Shown here in pieces: positions 1 through 11,549 of a stretch of DNA of 64,000 nucleotides (positions are counted from its first letter, which is position 1; every line of letters begins with the position of its first letter). Under the pieces are notes generated by a model. The model was not told the origin of the DNA. It saw nothing but the letters and a program-made list of their open reading frames with translations, and ran no database searches. The position numbers and the translations under genes are program-made. Source of the stretch: Paragonimus skrjabini miyazakii (lineage: Eukaryota; Platyhelminthes; Trematoda; Plagiorchiida; Troglotrematidae); NCBI GenBank assembly GCA_014338405.1, contig JTDE01000313.1, positions 124,001-188,000 of the forward strand, read 5' to 3'.

Positions 1-1912
1 TTCACTAGACTTCGTTCAGAATTTTGTTTACTTAACACCACAACGAAATAACCGTTTGAGCATGAAAGAACTTTTTACGTCTTTGTTGACACTAAACGTT
101 CAGAAACATTATTTTTTGGGCCGGTATGCTACTAGAAGTGCAATTCTTATTCAGTTCGTTTTGTTTCGGACACCTTATCACTTCTGTTGGATTTAGCATT
201 TCCATTCTTTCATACAATTGTTTGCATTTGGTTACCAGTACTAATGAAGACTCCGTATTTGCACACGCATTTCATCTAACTGAGCAATGCTTCACCTAGT
301 CATGAAATCGCAAGTGTGAACGCAGCATGTATCGATTCACATGTTGGGATCCAGCTTCCAGGTAATTCATACCGCAGTGTATGGTCACATCTGTAATTTG
401 CCATTCACCCGTCCACTGGATCGATTGTGTACGCGTCACACTTGCCCTCGTGTGCTGTACCGTTTCAGGTTCACTAGCTAACATGTGGGGGGAAATTCAG
501 GGAAATTTTCTCAGCATCAGTCCAGAAGCCGGACGGCACATCGAATTGCAGTCAAGCCACGCGGATTATGGAATGTTTTGAAATACAAAAAATACATATT
601 TCATATTAATTCTAACGGGGAAACCATGTTTTTCAACGCGTTTGACCTCTTTACAGACTGACTCGTTCCTCGTTCTCTATATTCTCTGTCGTATGTGGAT
701 TCTTGATTCCTTAAACAAAATACTCTGATTCTCCGTGGAGTTACCTCACATGGTTTGTTTTAGTTCTACCTCGTTACAGATTAATATTCGGCGTTAAAGA
801 CTTCTTTAACCCTTGGGCCTTATGCCTTTTTTTTCAAACGGTGTTACAGTGTATACCGTAGAACTGAAAACGGGTATACTTTGACTAACATCTGTTCATA
901 GACAAGTAGACCAGCTAAAGCTAACCTAAATTACGACTGATCAGCTTCACCAGTCACTAAGTTCAAGCGTCTATTTCCAAAAGTCAGTGTATAACATTCA
1001 AGTCTTTCGGCTCGCCTTATACACGCTTGCATTGGCTTCCTGTCCACTCACTTTCCCAACGCCTTTGAGGTTTATCCTCAAAACCTTCCTGACTTCCACA
1101 TTACGATAGCCGCCGGAACTTACTCAGTTTCGTCATACCCGATGATCAGTTTTTGATACTGAGATAATGATAGTCAGATTGCCCACTTGCGTTACCAAAC
1201 AACGATTAAATAAACGGCGCAGCCATTCTTCGTAGGCCTGTGGACTCAAATACTGCGTCATGTTATAAGTGCACGCATAAGTTATCACGGCAACAAGACC
1301 GTCCAAAAGACTTAATAATTCATCCATGGTTACATACCAATTGAATTTCCGTCTGGAATGTAAGCATCTTTCAGCAGAATGTCATTTATGCCCCAAGTCT
1401 ATCTGCAAGTCAGATTAATTCCGACATTTTTTTAACCAAAACCAGTTCTGCAGCTAACAAAGATATCATTGAAATATCCAATGTGTCATTTTCAGCCGGA
1501 TGCCTGTATGTCAGATGACAGTTTTCTCATCTACACCTTTAAGGTTGGATGCCAAAAATAGTGTAAACATAAGGCACTAAATGTGTAGAACCATCTTGGA
1601 AATTTGATCGTTTCAAAAATGCAGTTCTAGCGCAAAATGTTTGTTACCAATTAAGTCAATGGGTTAGTTGCAAGATTAAGTTGATAAAATATGTGTTTTC
1701 CTCGTAGTTTTACACAACTCAATTAGACTGCATTTTTGCAGCCCTCAAGTCGAAAATATGAACTGTCGAGCTCTTGCAATTTTCTTTTCTTGTTGAATAA
1801 GCTCAAGGCAACATATTCATGCTCTAGAGATTGATATAATAATTTGAAAAACGAAGTAAAGACAGCCATGGAGTCAACTAACATTGGTTAAGAACATCTT
1901 GCAATTTTATAG
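1..1912. other. Non-coding stretch, nothing recognised
   Basis: Probably intron or 5' flank of the FARP-type gene. The expected FERM F1 (ubiquitin-like) exons were looked for by eye and not found. All open frames here are short and show no family pattern. Confidence 0.4.
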
Positions 1913-2110
1913 TGTTCACATGGCGGTTCTTTCCTTCTCTATGCGAACGTGTTTCCAGAGTACCAGTTTGAATCATATGTATCGAAGGTATCAGGTCAGT
2001 CGTTTTTTCTGCTTCCTTCTCATCTTGTCATGGACTAGCAAGAACCAAGACAGACGCAGAATCTCGTGCGGTTTAATGGATCATATCTTATTGGCTTCCC
2101 TTTGTCATGA
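1913..2110 (+). CDS. Possible upstream FERM exon(s), F1/F2 junction (weak)
   Basis: Two adjacent plus-strand stretches resemble the F1-F2 junction of FERM domains in the right order. From 1913, after a TTTTATAG acceptor, one frame reads LLYANVFPEYQFESYVSK, comparable with the family pattern YxxVKFFPxxPxxLxEExTRY. About 40-100 bases on, another frame reads NQDRRRISCGLMDHILLASL, comparable with KQDxxxGRLxCxxxxAALLASY, and a pyrimidine-rich run (2005-2030) with an AG lies between them. A GTCAGT donor at 1995 would leave phase 1, which fits the acceptor at 5213. No single splicing scheme satisfies both stretches, and no good phase-1 donor follows the second. The resemblance could be chance. RNA-seq or a profile search would decide. 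Confidence 0.28.
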
Positions 2111-2170
2111 GAACGCTTCACACAACTCCCTATCTCACCTCTTAGCTACGTTGAAAATCGTTCTGCAATA

Positions 2171-5100
2171 AAGTCACAACAATACCGGGTCCTTTCACCA
2201 ACAGTTACGTACTTCCTAGGATTGGTTCGCTTATTTTTGACTAAAATATGGGTGTCTTGTATACAACAAATTATCACAACTGGAACAGGAATGTTTGTAC
2301 TTTTGGAAAGTTATCGAGGAGATGAGGAACATATTCACGACAAAATTATAAGTTCACCTTAGAAGGTTTTCTTACGGGTACAATCAGTGTAGAATGCGTC
2401 TTTCATATATCCCGAGAATTTCGATATGATACCGCAATATACTTTTGATAAGAGGGTCCAGAATAGTTTATCTTTAACGACTGCTTTTACTTCAGGGCTT
2501 TCTTCAGCTCAGTCGCATGTCTTGGCAGTGTCATAAAATTTACTCGGCTGGCGGAGTCCATGGGATTCGAGTTTGATTTAGGTTTGTACCACAGGCTGGT
2601 TAGTCCAACAAATACAGTAAGCGAAGCCGGATGACACTCCGGTGTGTGCACAATCTCGCTGTAAAACTGACCTCGGTGGACATGTGACCTAATTGGTGAC
2701 AGTACAATGCACAGTACTTCACTGTAATAAGAATTTCAACTTTATTTATCATCTAACAGCCGGTTCACTCATACCCGTAGTTATGAACACACTTCAAACC
2801 ATGACTGATGATCTACCATATGCTTTTTTTATCTAAATACTTCACTTCCTTCTAAAACCAACGCTATAACCGTCCTTATATGTCAGAATCATCCAGATCA
2901 GGTTTCTGCTCATCACTACATATCACGACTTCCCTGTGGTATAATCACGAAAAACAGTGTTCTGCCCACTTTTAACGACGTTGAAGTTGAACAAAATAGT
3001 GAGAAATAAATCATATGACGTTCTTAACATCAGCAGTTCGCATTTTTCGTATACACATGAGCATGTAACCGATTTGGAACGTTAACTCAAAAGTACATAG
3101 AACATCAGTTTTGGCCTCAAGGATAGGATAAAGTAAATGTGAAAATAAAAACCGGTGCTGAAATGATGACTATTGAGATAGTTACAGCATCAGACTAAGA
3201 TATTTTTAGACGAATGAACAGTGTAACGACGTTCAATAGCCAGGATTTCCACAAGCCGGTTTACTCAGTTACAGAGAAGTCTTCACAATAATTGATTTCT
3301 TGTTCAGTTTACTCTGACGTGCCTCGCTACTCTCGAGGTTGTGTCACGAATCCCTATTTCTAGGGAAGGAAGATGTTTCTATTGGTTGTTCTCTTTATCT
3401 TGTCACATGGTACCTTTATCCACTCTACATAGGTCATAACTCGCTTGCATTAGTAGTTCCGTAAGTAGTCAATAACAAACTGCTACTTGTTGTGTGAACT
3501 AAGAGGGACTGGCCAAGCCCTGGCTTGTCTCACCAATTAGTTACATAGTTCTGTGATATCGTTCACCACCCGTCACTTAGATACGAGGGTTCTGAGTACA
3601 TATTGTTCCTAGACACTGTTGTTATCGACGTCATTGTTGAAGTAACCGTGGCCTGCTACCTGAGATACTGCAAAAGATATCTGATATCTTGAAACATATT
3701 CGTTGACATGCTTAATTTTAGTCTATGTTTTGCGTACTTTGAATTTGTCCCCGATTTTTGGAAGTTAACATTTCTAATCTCGAATGATCGAACCAAAGAC
3801 GATATTCGAATGTTCTTCAAGACAACTTTGTTAAATTGTTTTTTGTAGGTCTGTTTTTTATTACAACAGAATTTGTTGTTGTATCCGATAACAGCCCAGA
3901 GGACTATAGGCTTCCACCACTTCAGTTTCCACTTGTCGTCTTTCACAAATGGAGACAAGCTGATCATGGAAATACGGATAGCGCCATAAAATTTGTTTTA
4001 TTGTCATTCGTAGACCTAAATTCTTTTGTTTAAAGTCCAAAGTTTTATTTCTTCAGGTTAATTTCTTGTTAAGCAGAAATACCCTCGTTCGACTGAATAG
4101 ATGATTGACATAACAGTGGCCGCACAGCATTATCGATCTACTCGAATGTATTCAATACGTAGCTGTAAGATATTAAGTGATATTATAATCAGTTTGTGTG
4201 TGAATATTTTAATACCCTAAAATGACACCTGCTAGCTTACTTTCATTCAACATTTAATCTTACCCTCGTCGATTTTTTGGAAGGCCATGGGTAAGTTTAA
4301 TGTTCTGTCCCCTGCCTTGGTTCACGATGTTCATTGAATCTGGAAATCGTTTCACTAAGCGCACTGGCATTGAACGGTATCTCTCCGGTAAATGGATTAT
4401 CCTCAGACACACAGTGAATCGATTGCTCAATTTGACACCTTGTTGTAATGGAATTTCTAATGTGGTGTAAACCCAGCATTCAGCCCAACTCACTTTTTGT
4501 TCAGAAGTAGATTTCATGAATTAATATGGGAGGCACAGTCTTGCAATTGTGCCAGTTAGTGTTTCATTCAGGTCATCTCCTGGCATTCAAAGTGTTCAGC
4601 GTAGCGACCATATTTTTGAAAGCTTTCTCTGCAATTGTTCACTTCCCACCGGAGAAGGCCGGCATGCTGTCAGTTTACTCAAGCTTCATCCTCGTTGCAC
4701 GCTGAATATATGTGGGTTATGAGTGATTTCCAGACCCACTAATCAGTACTCAATCATCCACGATACTCAGCATATTGTTTGTTCTCGTTTCAGCCAGTGG
4801 TCCGTAAGCTATCTTCCAGGAACTTAGAACTCCTGGTTTCCCAACCCTTCTATTCGTGCGCAACTTATTCCTCTCTAGTTTGATTGTAACCTCAATTACA
4901 CTAGAAAACAACACTCGCATCATCACAAGGCAGCGTGATTGGCTGCCGTTACTAACGCAACATGGTACTTACGGCTTGTGTGGGGATTTACGGCAACAAG
5001 AGAATATCTGTTGTTCACAGATAATTCAACACATCAATAGAAATATTTAACCAGCATTAAATTCTTACTAAGCCATCATGTTAATACAACTGCATTAAAC

Positions 5101-5212
5101 AGGTACATTTGTTGCTTGATTAAACTTACCGAATGCCTTCCATACAACATTCCCTCTTGTTCTGTTCACTGTCCCTGATGGTGATCCCTTCGTTGCGCAT
5201 TCGTGATGAAAG
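2171..5212. other. Probable intron, no recognised content
   Basis: About 3 kb without a recognisable gene, repeat copy or RNA. Several open frames of 60-100 codons occur on both strands, but none matches a family I know and such lengths are expected by chance at this base composition. Confidence 0.4.
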
Positions 5213-5336
5213 GACGAATTGGCGACTTTCTGGAGGATGTCTACCTGGACCACTCATATCTCTCTGCTCTACAACTGTTGCCATCTCCCAGTGCCAGTTT
5301 TTTAGCCAAGGTGGCCGAATGTCACAGAAATCTGGT
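5213..5336 (+). CDS. FARP: FARP-type gene exon: FERM F2, middle part
   Basis: This exon encodes about 41 residues of the acyl-CoA-binding-protein-like F2 lobe. The frame opens with RIGDFLEDVYLDHSYL and ends with FLAKVAECHRNL, matching the FARP/FERM pattern EIGDFDxxxxxxHLxxxxxxPxxxxxxxxxVxExHxxxxG. The acceptor is the AG at 5211-5212 and the donor is GTAAGT at 5337. It enters with two bases of a split codon and leaves two bases of a valine codon, which the first base of the 10578 exon completes. The polypyrimidine tract is modest (TCCCTTCGTTGCGCATTCG), and it is the only AG available after the in-frame TGA at 5182. Compared with vertebrate FARP the central part is diverged, but the IGDF start and the histidine near the end hold. 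Confidence 0.85.
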
Positions 5337-6029
5337 GTAAGTTAGACTCGTTCCTCCTAGTTGGTTCTTTAAATTTGATTCTATTCGAACGATGGCTTCA
5401 AACAAGAACCTGCCACAAACATGCATTATCTACATTACACTGTCAAATATACCAACCGGTAGTTCTCAGAGTTCAACCTTCATTCAGTAATTCAATCGGG
5501 CACCAAAAATGACTACACTCCCCTTCACCTAGAACATTCACTATGACCATGAATGTAGACACACATGCTAGTGTGAAATCAACCGTTCGTTGCATAGCCT
5601 GGAAGACCTTAGACAAAAATGAATACCTTCTACATAGCAGAAACTTTTTATAAATTATTAATGGAGAACCAGCTAAGGCATGTTAAAATTGAGTGAACAT
5701 GTTTGTGTATGTGAAAGATTTAACATTCCTTGTCAATGTTTGACTTGATTATGACACTTGTGCAGATTGTTTCATCATACTATCTTTACCGGTTGATTTG
5801 TTTGTCGGTGTAAACACAGAATGTGCATCCAACAGTTCAACCACCAGATGCATTCTGACGCTTTCGTCTAACCGTAAACCAATTCCCCATGAGTTTAGAT
5901 GGTGCACATTGCGTAACAAGCATAACAGAGCCATGTATGCCATCCTTTTTCTATCAGAATGTTTACAAATTCAGCTACCAAGTCGGTTCCTTCTAATGTT
6001 GATAGGTTAAGTGGAGATAGTTATATCAC

Positions 6030-7730
6030 TGTTGCTAAGATCTTGATCTATCGATGTGGCTTCCTACCGCCCTGGTGACCTTATTAAGGATACCATCGAT
6101 TGCGATTGGAAGATAGCTCCGATACTGTCATTTTAGTTGGAAACAGTGACGCTAACTCTGGCCAACTAAAACATGCTGAATCGTGGGTAGGCGGTCCATT
6201 TGGACGACTGCCACAATAAATAGTCTACAATGCTTTGATCACTGACTATCTTTAACAGGCACTAGATTTAGACATATGGTGCGCGATTTCATATGCAAAC
6301 TTCCTATCAATGTTTATCAGACCTAATCTTAAACAGGCCACCATACTGTTGGTTGCAGATGATGTTACTCGGTCCAAGATTGCTGACCGAACTAGAAAAG
6401 CATGCCTAGATGTTACTTGTGCTTCTGCTAGCTGTTGATTACTTTTTCACTTGCCACAGGACCTGACAGCTGAGAGAATGACTTAACAAATGGTGAGGTT
6501 GGACAACTAAAGAAGCATAGAATACAAACTTGACTCCTTTAAATCCCTTTTCTTGCCGGACTCAAATTGCATAGGACTTGCAAAAAGTTACTTCCAGTGT
6601 ATGCATCACAAGTGCTCATGGTGATAAAAACCACTGCACTTCAGGGAGGTCATTAGACCTACTACATGCTAGATGTAACCCCTCATTCGTCGGTTCATGC
6701 AACACGCTAATCACAGATTGTTAACTGATCAGAGAATTGAGTAATCTGGGGGGAAAATAATGCAGGGAAAGTTGCTTTCGCATCGTAGAAAACCAGTAGA
6801 TCGCTTAGATTATCCGAATTACGGATCTTAGGAGGCTAATTGTTAAGGAACCAGATGATGTTTTCATTCATGATAGGTTAAGGTTCTTAGTTTGTTGGAC
6901 GAGGCACTTTGGTAAACAGTACGACTGGTCCCTGTTACCTTTGTGTTAACTTTGGATATATCTGAGACCTGTCCGCTTAAAACTGTCAACTCATCCCAAA
7001 GTCTACTACTATGTCACAGCCGTTGAATGTTTTAAGGCTGGTGGGCGTGATGGCTACATGTCAACACTATTCAAAGATGGGTTTGATGCCCCGTTGCGCA
7101 ATCTAATACATCCTTTGCGACGATGTGGACAATTAATGATATCCATCTTATTTTGCATGAGTATATTATAGCCTCCTTAGTGTAAGAACATCTAACTTTA
7201 AAAATCGTAAAGCAGTTAGTCTGACATCCAACACAACTGAAGTTTTGGCATTCACTCTTCGACACTGTGCAGCTCTGGAAGTAAAATTTAGAGATGAACA
7301 GGTGACATTCCATCCTTGGCGAGGGTGTAAAGATCAAAGGTCTATTTGTTGTCCTCAGCTTCTTATATGATGTCATGTATACCGTCTATCATTAGCCATT
7401 GTGTCTCTCGATTGTATATGGTTTTGGCCCAGTGGATCGACCGGCATTTATGAAATCTCGCAGACACAAGGACGTAGTGATCATGTGTATGGGAGTAGTA
7501 TGGGCGCTGCATTGAAATAAGGTAGCTTACATTGATGTCTACGGTATGATGTTGTATATACTACACAGCAAAAGTGATGTCCGCCAGAGCTGTCCACCTC
7601 ATCATGGACGGAATAATGGAGGACTGCTTGTGATACTCACAGTATCATGCTATTAGCATCCTGTGCGACCTGGATTATACTGATGGCCATAATGTTGTTT
7701 GACATTGTCTGAAACATAGATATCGTAAAA
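6030..7730 (+). mobile_element. Decayed RTE-type LINE (endonuclease plus reverse transcriptase)
   Basis: Motifs of an APE-type non-LTR retrotransposon occur in order on the plus strand. Near 6130-6215 a frame reads VILVGNSDANSGQL then GGPFGRLP, the APE endonuclease motif VVxAGDFNAxxGxL followed by GGxFGxP. Near 6898-6945 is TRHFGKQYDWSLLP, resembling the RWxEHFxxQFNWPPA segment before the RT of RTE elements. Near 7578-7630 is DVRQSCPP, then after a frameshift and apparent deletion IMDGIMEDCL, the GVRQGCPLSP...VMDxIM block. Near 7670-7690 is DLDYTDGHNVV, a damaged DLEYADDIVL catalytic box with D altered to G. Many stops and shifts show the copy is dead. Exact ends were not found. It lies in the same orientation as the host gene. 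Confidence 0.75.
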
Positions 7731-8359
7731 CAGTTCAGGTGAGGGCTTCAAATATCTGTTGTGGCTTCAAAGTGTAGTGCATTAGTTTGGGGTTATAACT
7801 CATTTGTGGAGTTCTTGAGGCTGTTTCCCATGCTTTACTCTTAAAAAACTGTATTACGGATAGTGGGAGTGCGAAGAAAAAACTAGCCCCTATTTCTAAG
7901 ATTAAAGCAAGTCTCTTCAACCTGGTGCATCTTCAACGTCAGCTTCCAGTCAAACAGAATGATAGCATTTACCAAAACACAGTTGTAGTTGTTTCACTCC
8001 GCGCCTTGCGAAACCTGATTAGTAAAAGGTAGGGACGTCAAACTCCGACAAATGGAGCCTTTTATCCGCGGATTTACTTTCAACTGCAGGTATCGGATGC
8101 AACAACGAGTCAATAGATGAACCTTTAAGACAGTGACAATGATCAAACTAGTTCATGCTGCGAAACCACGAAGGTGCATATATTCAGAGAGTGATACTGA
8201 ACCACCGTCTTCCCTGGTGAGCAATGTTTGACGGGCTCGCAAGTCATTGACGTTAGACACGCGGCAGTCAATAGATAACCGAGTTAATAGAAACAGAAGT
8301 GTAAAGGGTTTGGATTAGTCAAACGCATCGATACGAAGTCAACCAGGGATTCGCAGAAG

Positions 8360-8645
8360 ACTTCGGCCAATCAGTGTCGACAAGGCGAGCAGACTGGTAT
8401 GTCAGCGTGGGAACCAATCAGGGCGGCACGCTGCCCCAGCATCGGATTTTGCTATAACGAGTGTCGGATTAAAACAAGTTGCTTAAGTGCATCACGCGTT
8501 GAAACAAGTTAAGTGCGTCACGTGTTAAAACAAACGAGCTACTAGCGAAGTGGAGCCGATCAATGGAAAAGCTGAAACGACAGTACCAATTGTATTTCTT
8601 CATTTTACTGATACGTCTTGTCTATAAAATAACCAATAAATCGAG
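8360..8645 (+). promoter_or_regulatory. Promoter-like cluster: CCAAT boxes, GC box, TATA, polyadenylation signal
   Basis: The stretch holds GGCCAATCAG (about 8366), ACCAATCAGGGCGG (about 8412, CCAAT fused to a GC box), the tandem CACGYG repeats, TATAAAAT (about 8622) and AATAAA (about 8635). TATA and AATAAA so close together is the layout of a retroelement long terminal repeat rather than of a host gene. No matching second terminal repeat was found in the window. A solo terminal repeat or an internal promoter of the host gene are both possible. Confidence 0.35.
8466..8535. repeat. Short imperfect tandem repeat, unit about 27-30 nt
   Basis: Two and a part copies of AAACAAGTT-(GCTT)AAGTGCRTCACGYGTTR follow one another. 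The copies differ by a small indel and a few substitutions. The CACGTG core in the second copy is an E-box-type palindrome. Confidence 0.7.
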
Positions 8646-10577
8646 ATTTGCTTTTTGCCACGAAGACTGGTTTTTGCTTTCGTTCCGGGAGGCCGTGATT
8701 TTCAACAAGAAGTAGCCACTGGTAGCTTAGAAACTGCAGGTTGTGTTCATCTCCTGGACCGGAATTTCGTCGACTGCTTATAAGGGTGGGAAAATATGGT
8801 CATTGAGCCATCGAGCCGATCAGAATCCATCCCTCTCTTCACGGCGGATGCAGTCGTGGTAATCTTGGCTCGAATTAGCTTTCATGCAGTGGTACATAGA
8901 TGTCGGTGTCACTTCGGCTGAGTTACACACACCTACAAACGGTATAAATGGTGTGTTGTCAGCTTACTGATGGTTAAAAGCGATTTGCCCGTGGTCCTTC
9001 TGTGTTTATTATCGTTACAGTCTTGAAGTTTTACGTACAGAGATTTAAATCAATGCCCCCTTTATAAAGCTTGTTCGTATAGTTTTTGTACGCTCGAGTT
9101 TTTCCATCTTGTCTGTACTGCCGGACCTCTGCTTTTGTAGACTATTTTATACAGGACTGGAGTTTACTATCAAGATCTATGACGTTTCTTTCTATAGTTA
9201 ACCGTACTCAACACGCGACTTTGTCAACACACTTCATCGAATCATGTATGTTAGGGTAGTTTTCAGTCAGAGATCTCACTGTTCCCTGTCATTCTTAGCA
9301 TTTCTATTTAGCACATTGATTACATGTAGTAAATTACAGGAAGATTGTGGATGAGGTAAGCCGGTTCACGAGCTGTAGCACAAGTGCTTGCCATGGAGTG
9401 CGTGGCCGTTGATGTTGTGTAGCTTATTTTTGCTCGATTTGAAGCAGTTTAGAAACAACTGACCAAGTAAGGTGAAATGGCCGTGTGAACTGCTTTTATA
9501 TACACGGGTTGTAGATGTTTAACGTCAATAAATTCCGCCGTTGTTGGCTCGTTACTAACGTCAATAGTGACACCAGGTGCTGTACTCAATTTCGTAACAC
9601 ACAACTGTCCAGCTTTCTTCCGTCGGGCACTATAAACATCGGCCTCGACATGATACACTAAATCGTTTCGCTAACAGCATGAGATACTTCTTAGATCACC
9701 TTTGCTCCCAACACTGGATTGTGAGAGGTGACTAGTAATATAATCCCAACTGCCTCTAGCTTTCATCTCCCTGAATTTCCTTTTTTTCAGATACATTTAA
9801 TCTTAGGTCACAGAACACAACAAAGGGACAATCACTGCCGTCCCCGTAATAATTGCTGCAGTTCTTGGGAGTACCCTCTTCATTTGCCGTCCCCTTATTT
9901 TTTACATCAACTTCTGTGTGCGGCTGTTTTCTTCGTTGTTCATACTTTGATTGAGGATCAATAGCTTTGTTTGTAAAAATTATGAGTGCTAGGCTTTTGA
10001 CTGCATAGCTTTGTCAAGGCAACCAATGTATTAGTCAAATTTGTGATCCTTTCCGTGATGTACCAAAAACTATTCCATTCGATTAGATGACAGGTCCGAT
10101 ACAACTGTATTCACGGTTAGTCGTAACTAAATTCTGTAATGAATCTCCCTCTGTGCTCCAGTTCCTGATTCCTAAAGGATGGTTCCTCACCGATGTCGTC
10201 ATTCTGAGGCAGACGACGATATTATGTTTGAACTCCAAATGTACAGAAATAAACCGATAAATGCAGTAGTGTATACGGATTAAGGAACTCCTGTGTCTGC
10301 GTTCCTTCTTGGTCCAATAGTGCACAACGAGCGATATACCGCACTGACCAACAGAGTAGGCTCAAATTACCAAAGTAGTTCATTGTGGATGTAGGAAGCT
10401 ACTTAGAAATTAACACTGACTAAAACCCTCGAATGAAATAGAACTTGGATCATTGCCCTTTCTTCAGTTTTCCGATGGGTAAGTTTGTACACAGACTCAA
10501 GTGTGCGTGTCCCATCTTCATAACTGAAATAAGTCTTGTCTTTGCGTTCTTTGCTTTTTTTCAACTGCTTACTTCAG

Positions 10578-10665
10578 TGGTCAATCTCCAGCGGACGCAG
10601 ACTACAACCTATTGGATACGGTTCGAAAAGTAGAACTTTACGGAATCCGACTGCATCCGGCTACT
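10578..10665 (+). CDS. FARP: FARP-type gene exon: FERM F2 end and F2-F3 linker
   Basis: Twenty-nine whole codons follow one completing base. The product starts GQSPADADYNLLDTVRK and ends VELYGIRLHPAT. This is nearly the textbook FERM segment GQTPAESDFxLLExARxLEMYGIRLHPAK at the end of lobe F2, whose last helix packs against F3. The acceptor is TGCTTACTTCAG ending at 10577 and the donor is GTGAGT at 10666, leaving phase 0. The next exon continues directly with DATGHKMNLAV, as KDREGxxINLAV does in FARP. The exon was missed by simple ORF reading because a UAG lies just downstream in other frames; conservation identifies it. Confidence 0.95.
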
Positions 10666-11393
10666 GTGAGTTACCTATTTTGTTAAAGACAATTTGTCGT
10701 ACACACCAAAGATATCCTGGAAAAAACTTACAGCGCTGTAAGCCGTCGGTTAGTAGAGTCAGCATATTTTGCGAATGAGGGTCGATGGCGCTTGTCTTTG
10801 GAATGTTCTACTTATGCCCTATGATGCAAGGCTGAACAGAATGTGTATATGTACTCGACTGAAGTTTTCATTCAGTAGAAGGCAAAAGTATGCTTGTCTG
10901 GGAAAAAAGGAGGATTTTGTACGCATGAAAGCTAACAGCAACAAGAAGTTAAACGATGAAAAATAACTTTTTATTAACTGATACAAATGAATTATAGAGC
11001 TGTCAACCGAATGACATATCTTAGGTAAACAATTACAGTATAGAGATGTATGGACAGAAATAACCTTTTGACCAATGCTGCAGATTCCAGAGTTCACTCA
11101 GACGGTTTCAATCTAACAGTTATTTAACAACTGTTTTTACGTTTTATCTCATAACACTAAATGGTGAAACCTTTGTACTTGTATAAACTTGAGAACTATC
11201 GCTTGACACACTGTTACTTCCGCTCTAATGAAACTGTCCCAGCGAGAAACGAGCTACGTCGAACTATGTGTTTTTTACTGATTCAGAAGAGCATTAGTGG
11301 CAGAAAAAGTTAGCAACCTCTATAGACAAGTTAAACACAAGACAGATGTTTTTACCGCGTCTTTATTTTTTATCTATCGTTATTTTTCACCAG
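10666..11393. other. Intron, no recognised content
   Basis: A 728-base phase-0 intron, GTGAGT to TTTTTCACCAG. I see no repeat copy or coding pattern in it. Confidence 0.85.
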
Positions 11394-11549
11394 GACGCTA
11401 CCGGTCACAAAATGAATCTGGCTGTCACTCATGCTGGTGTTCTGATCTATCAAGGAAGTTCTAAAATCAACACTTTTTCTTGGGCTCGAATTCGTAAGCT
11501 CAGTTTCAAACGCAAGAAATTCATCATCAAATTAATTTCGGAAACTTAT
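11394..11549 (+). CDS. FARP: FARP-type gene exon: FERM F3, first half
   Basis: Fifty-two codons in phase 0. The product begins DATGHKMNLAVTHAGVLIYQ and continues GSSKINTFSWARIRKLSFKR then KKFIIKLISETY. It matches the PTB/PH-like F3 lobe of FARP1/2 (INLAVxxxGxLVFQGxTKINxFNWxKVRKLSFKRKRFLIKL) almost residue for residue. The basic KLSFKRKKF strand belongs to the surface used for lipid or receptor-tail contact in FERM proteins. The acceptor is a strong pyrimidine tract ending CACCAG; the donor is GTGAGT. This is the most conserved exon in the window and the best anchor for a homology search. Confidence 0.97.

Larger units (their letters stand above)
5337..10577. other. Intron with LINE relic and promoter-like block
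   Basis: A 5.2 kb phase-2 intron, GTAAGT to TTCAG. It carries a decayed RTE-type LINE (about 6030-7730), a CCAAT/GC-box/TATA/AATAAA block with a short tandem repeat (about 8360-8640), and no other recognised gene. Confidence 0.8.

Noticed and set aside
5749..6010. Opposed frames of 64 and 70 codons
   Set aside because: They overlap on both strands with no domain, splice or family support.
9449..9658. LTR-retrotransposon Pol C-terminus on the minus strand (VKHLQPVYI)
   Set aside because: The HLQPV-like motif is short and isolated; no integrase or RT motif lies upstream on that strand.
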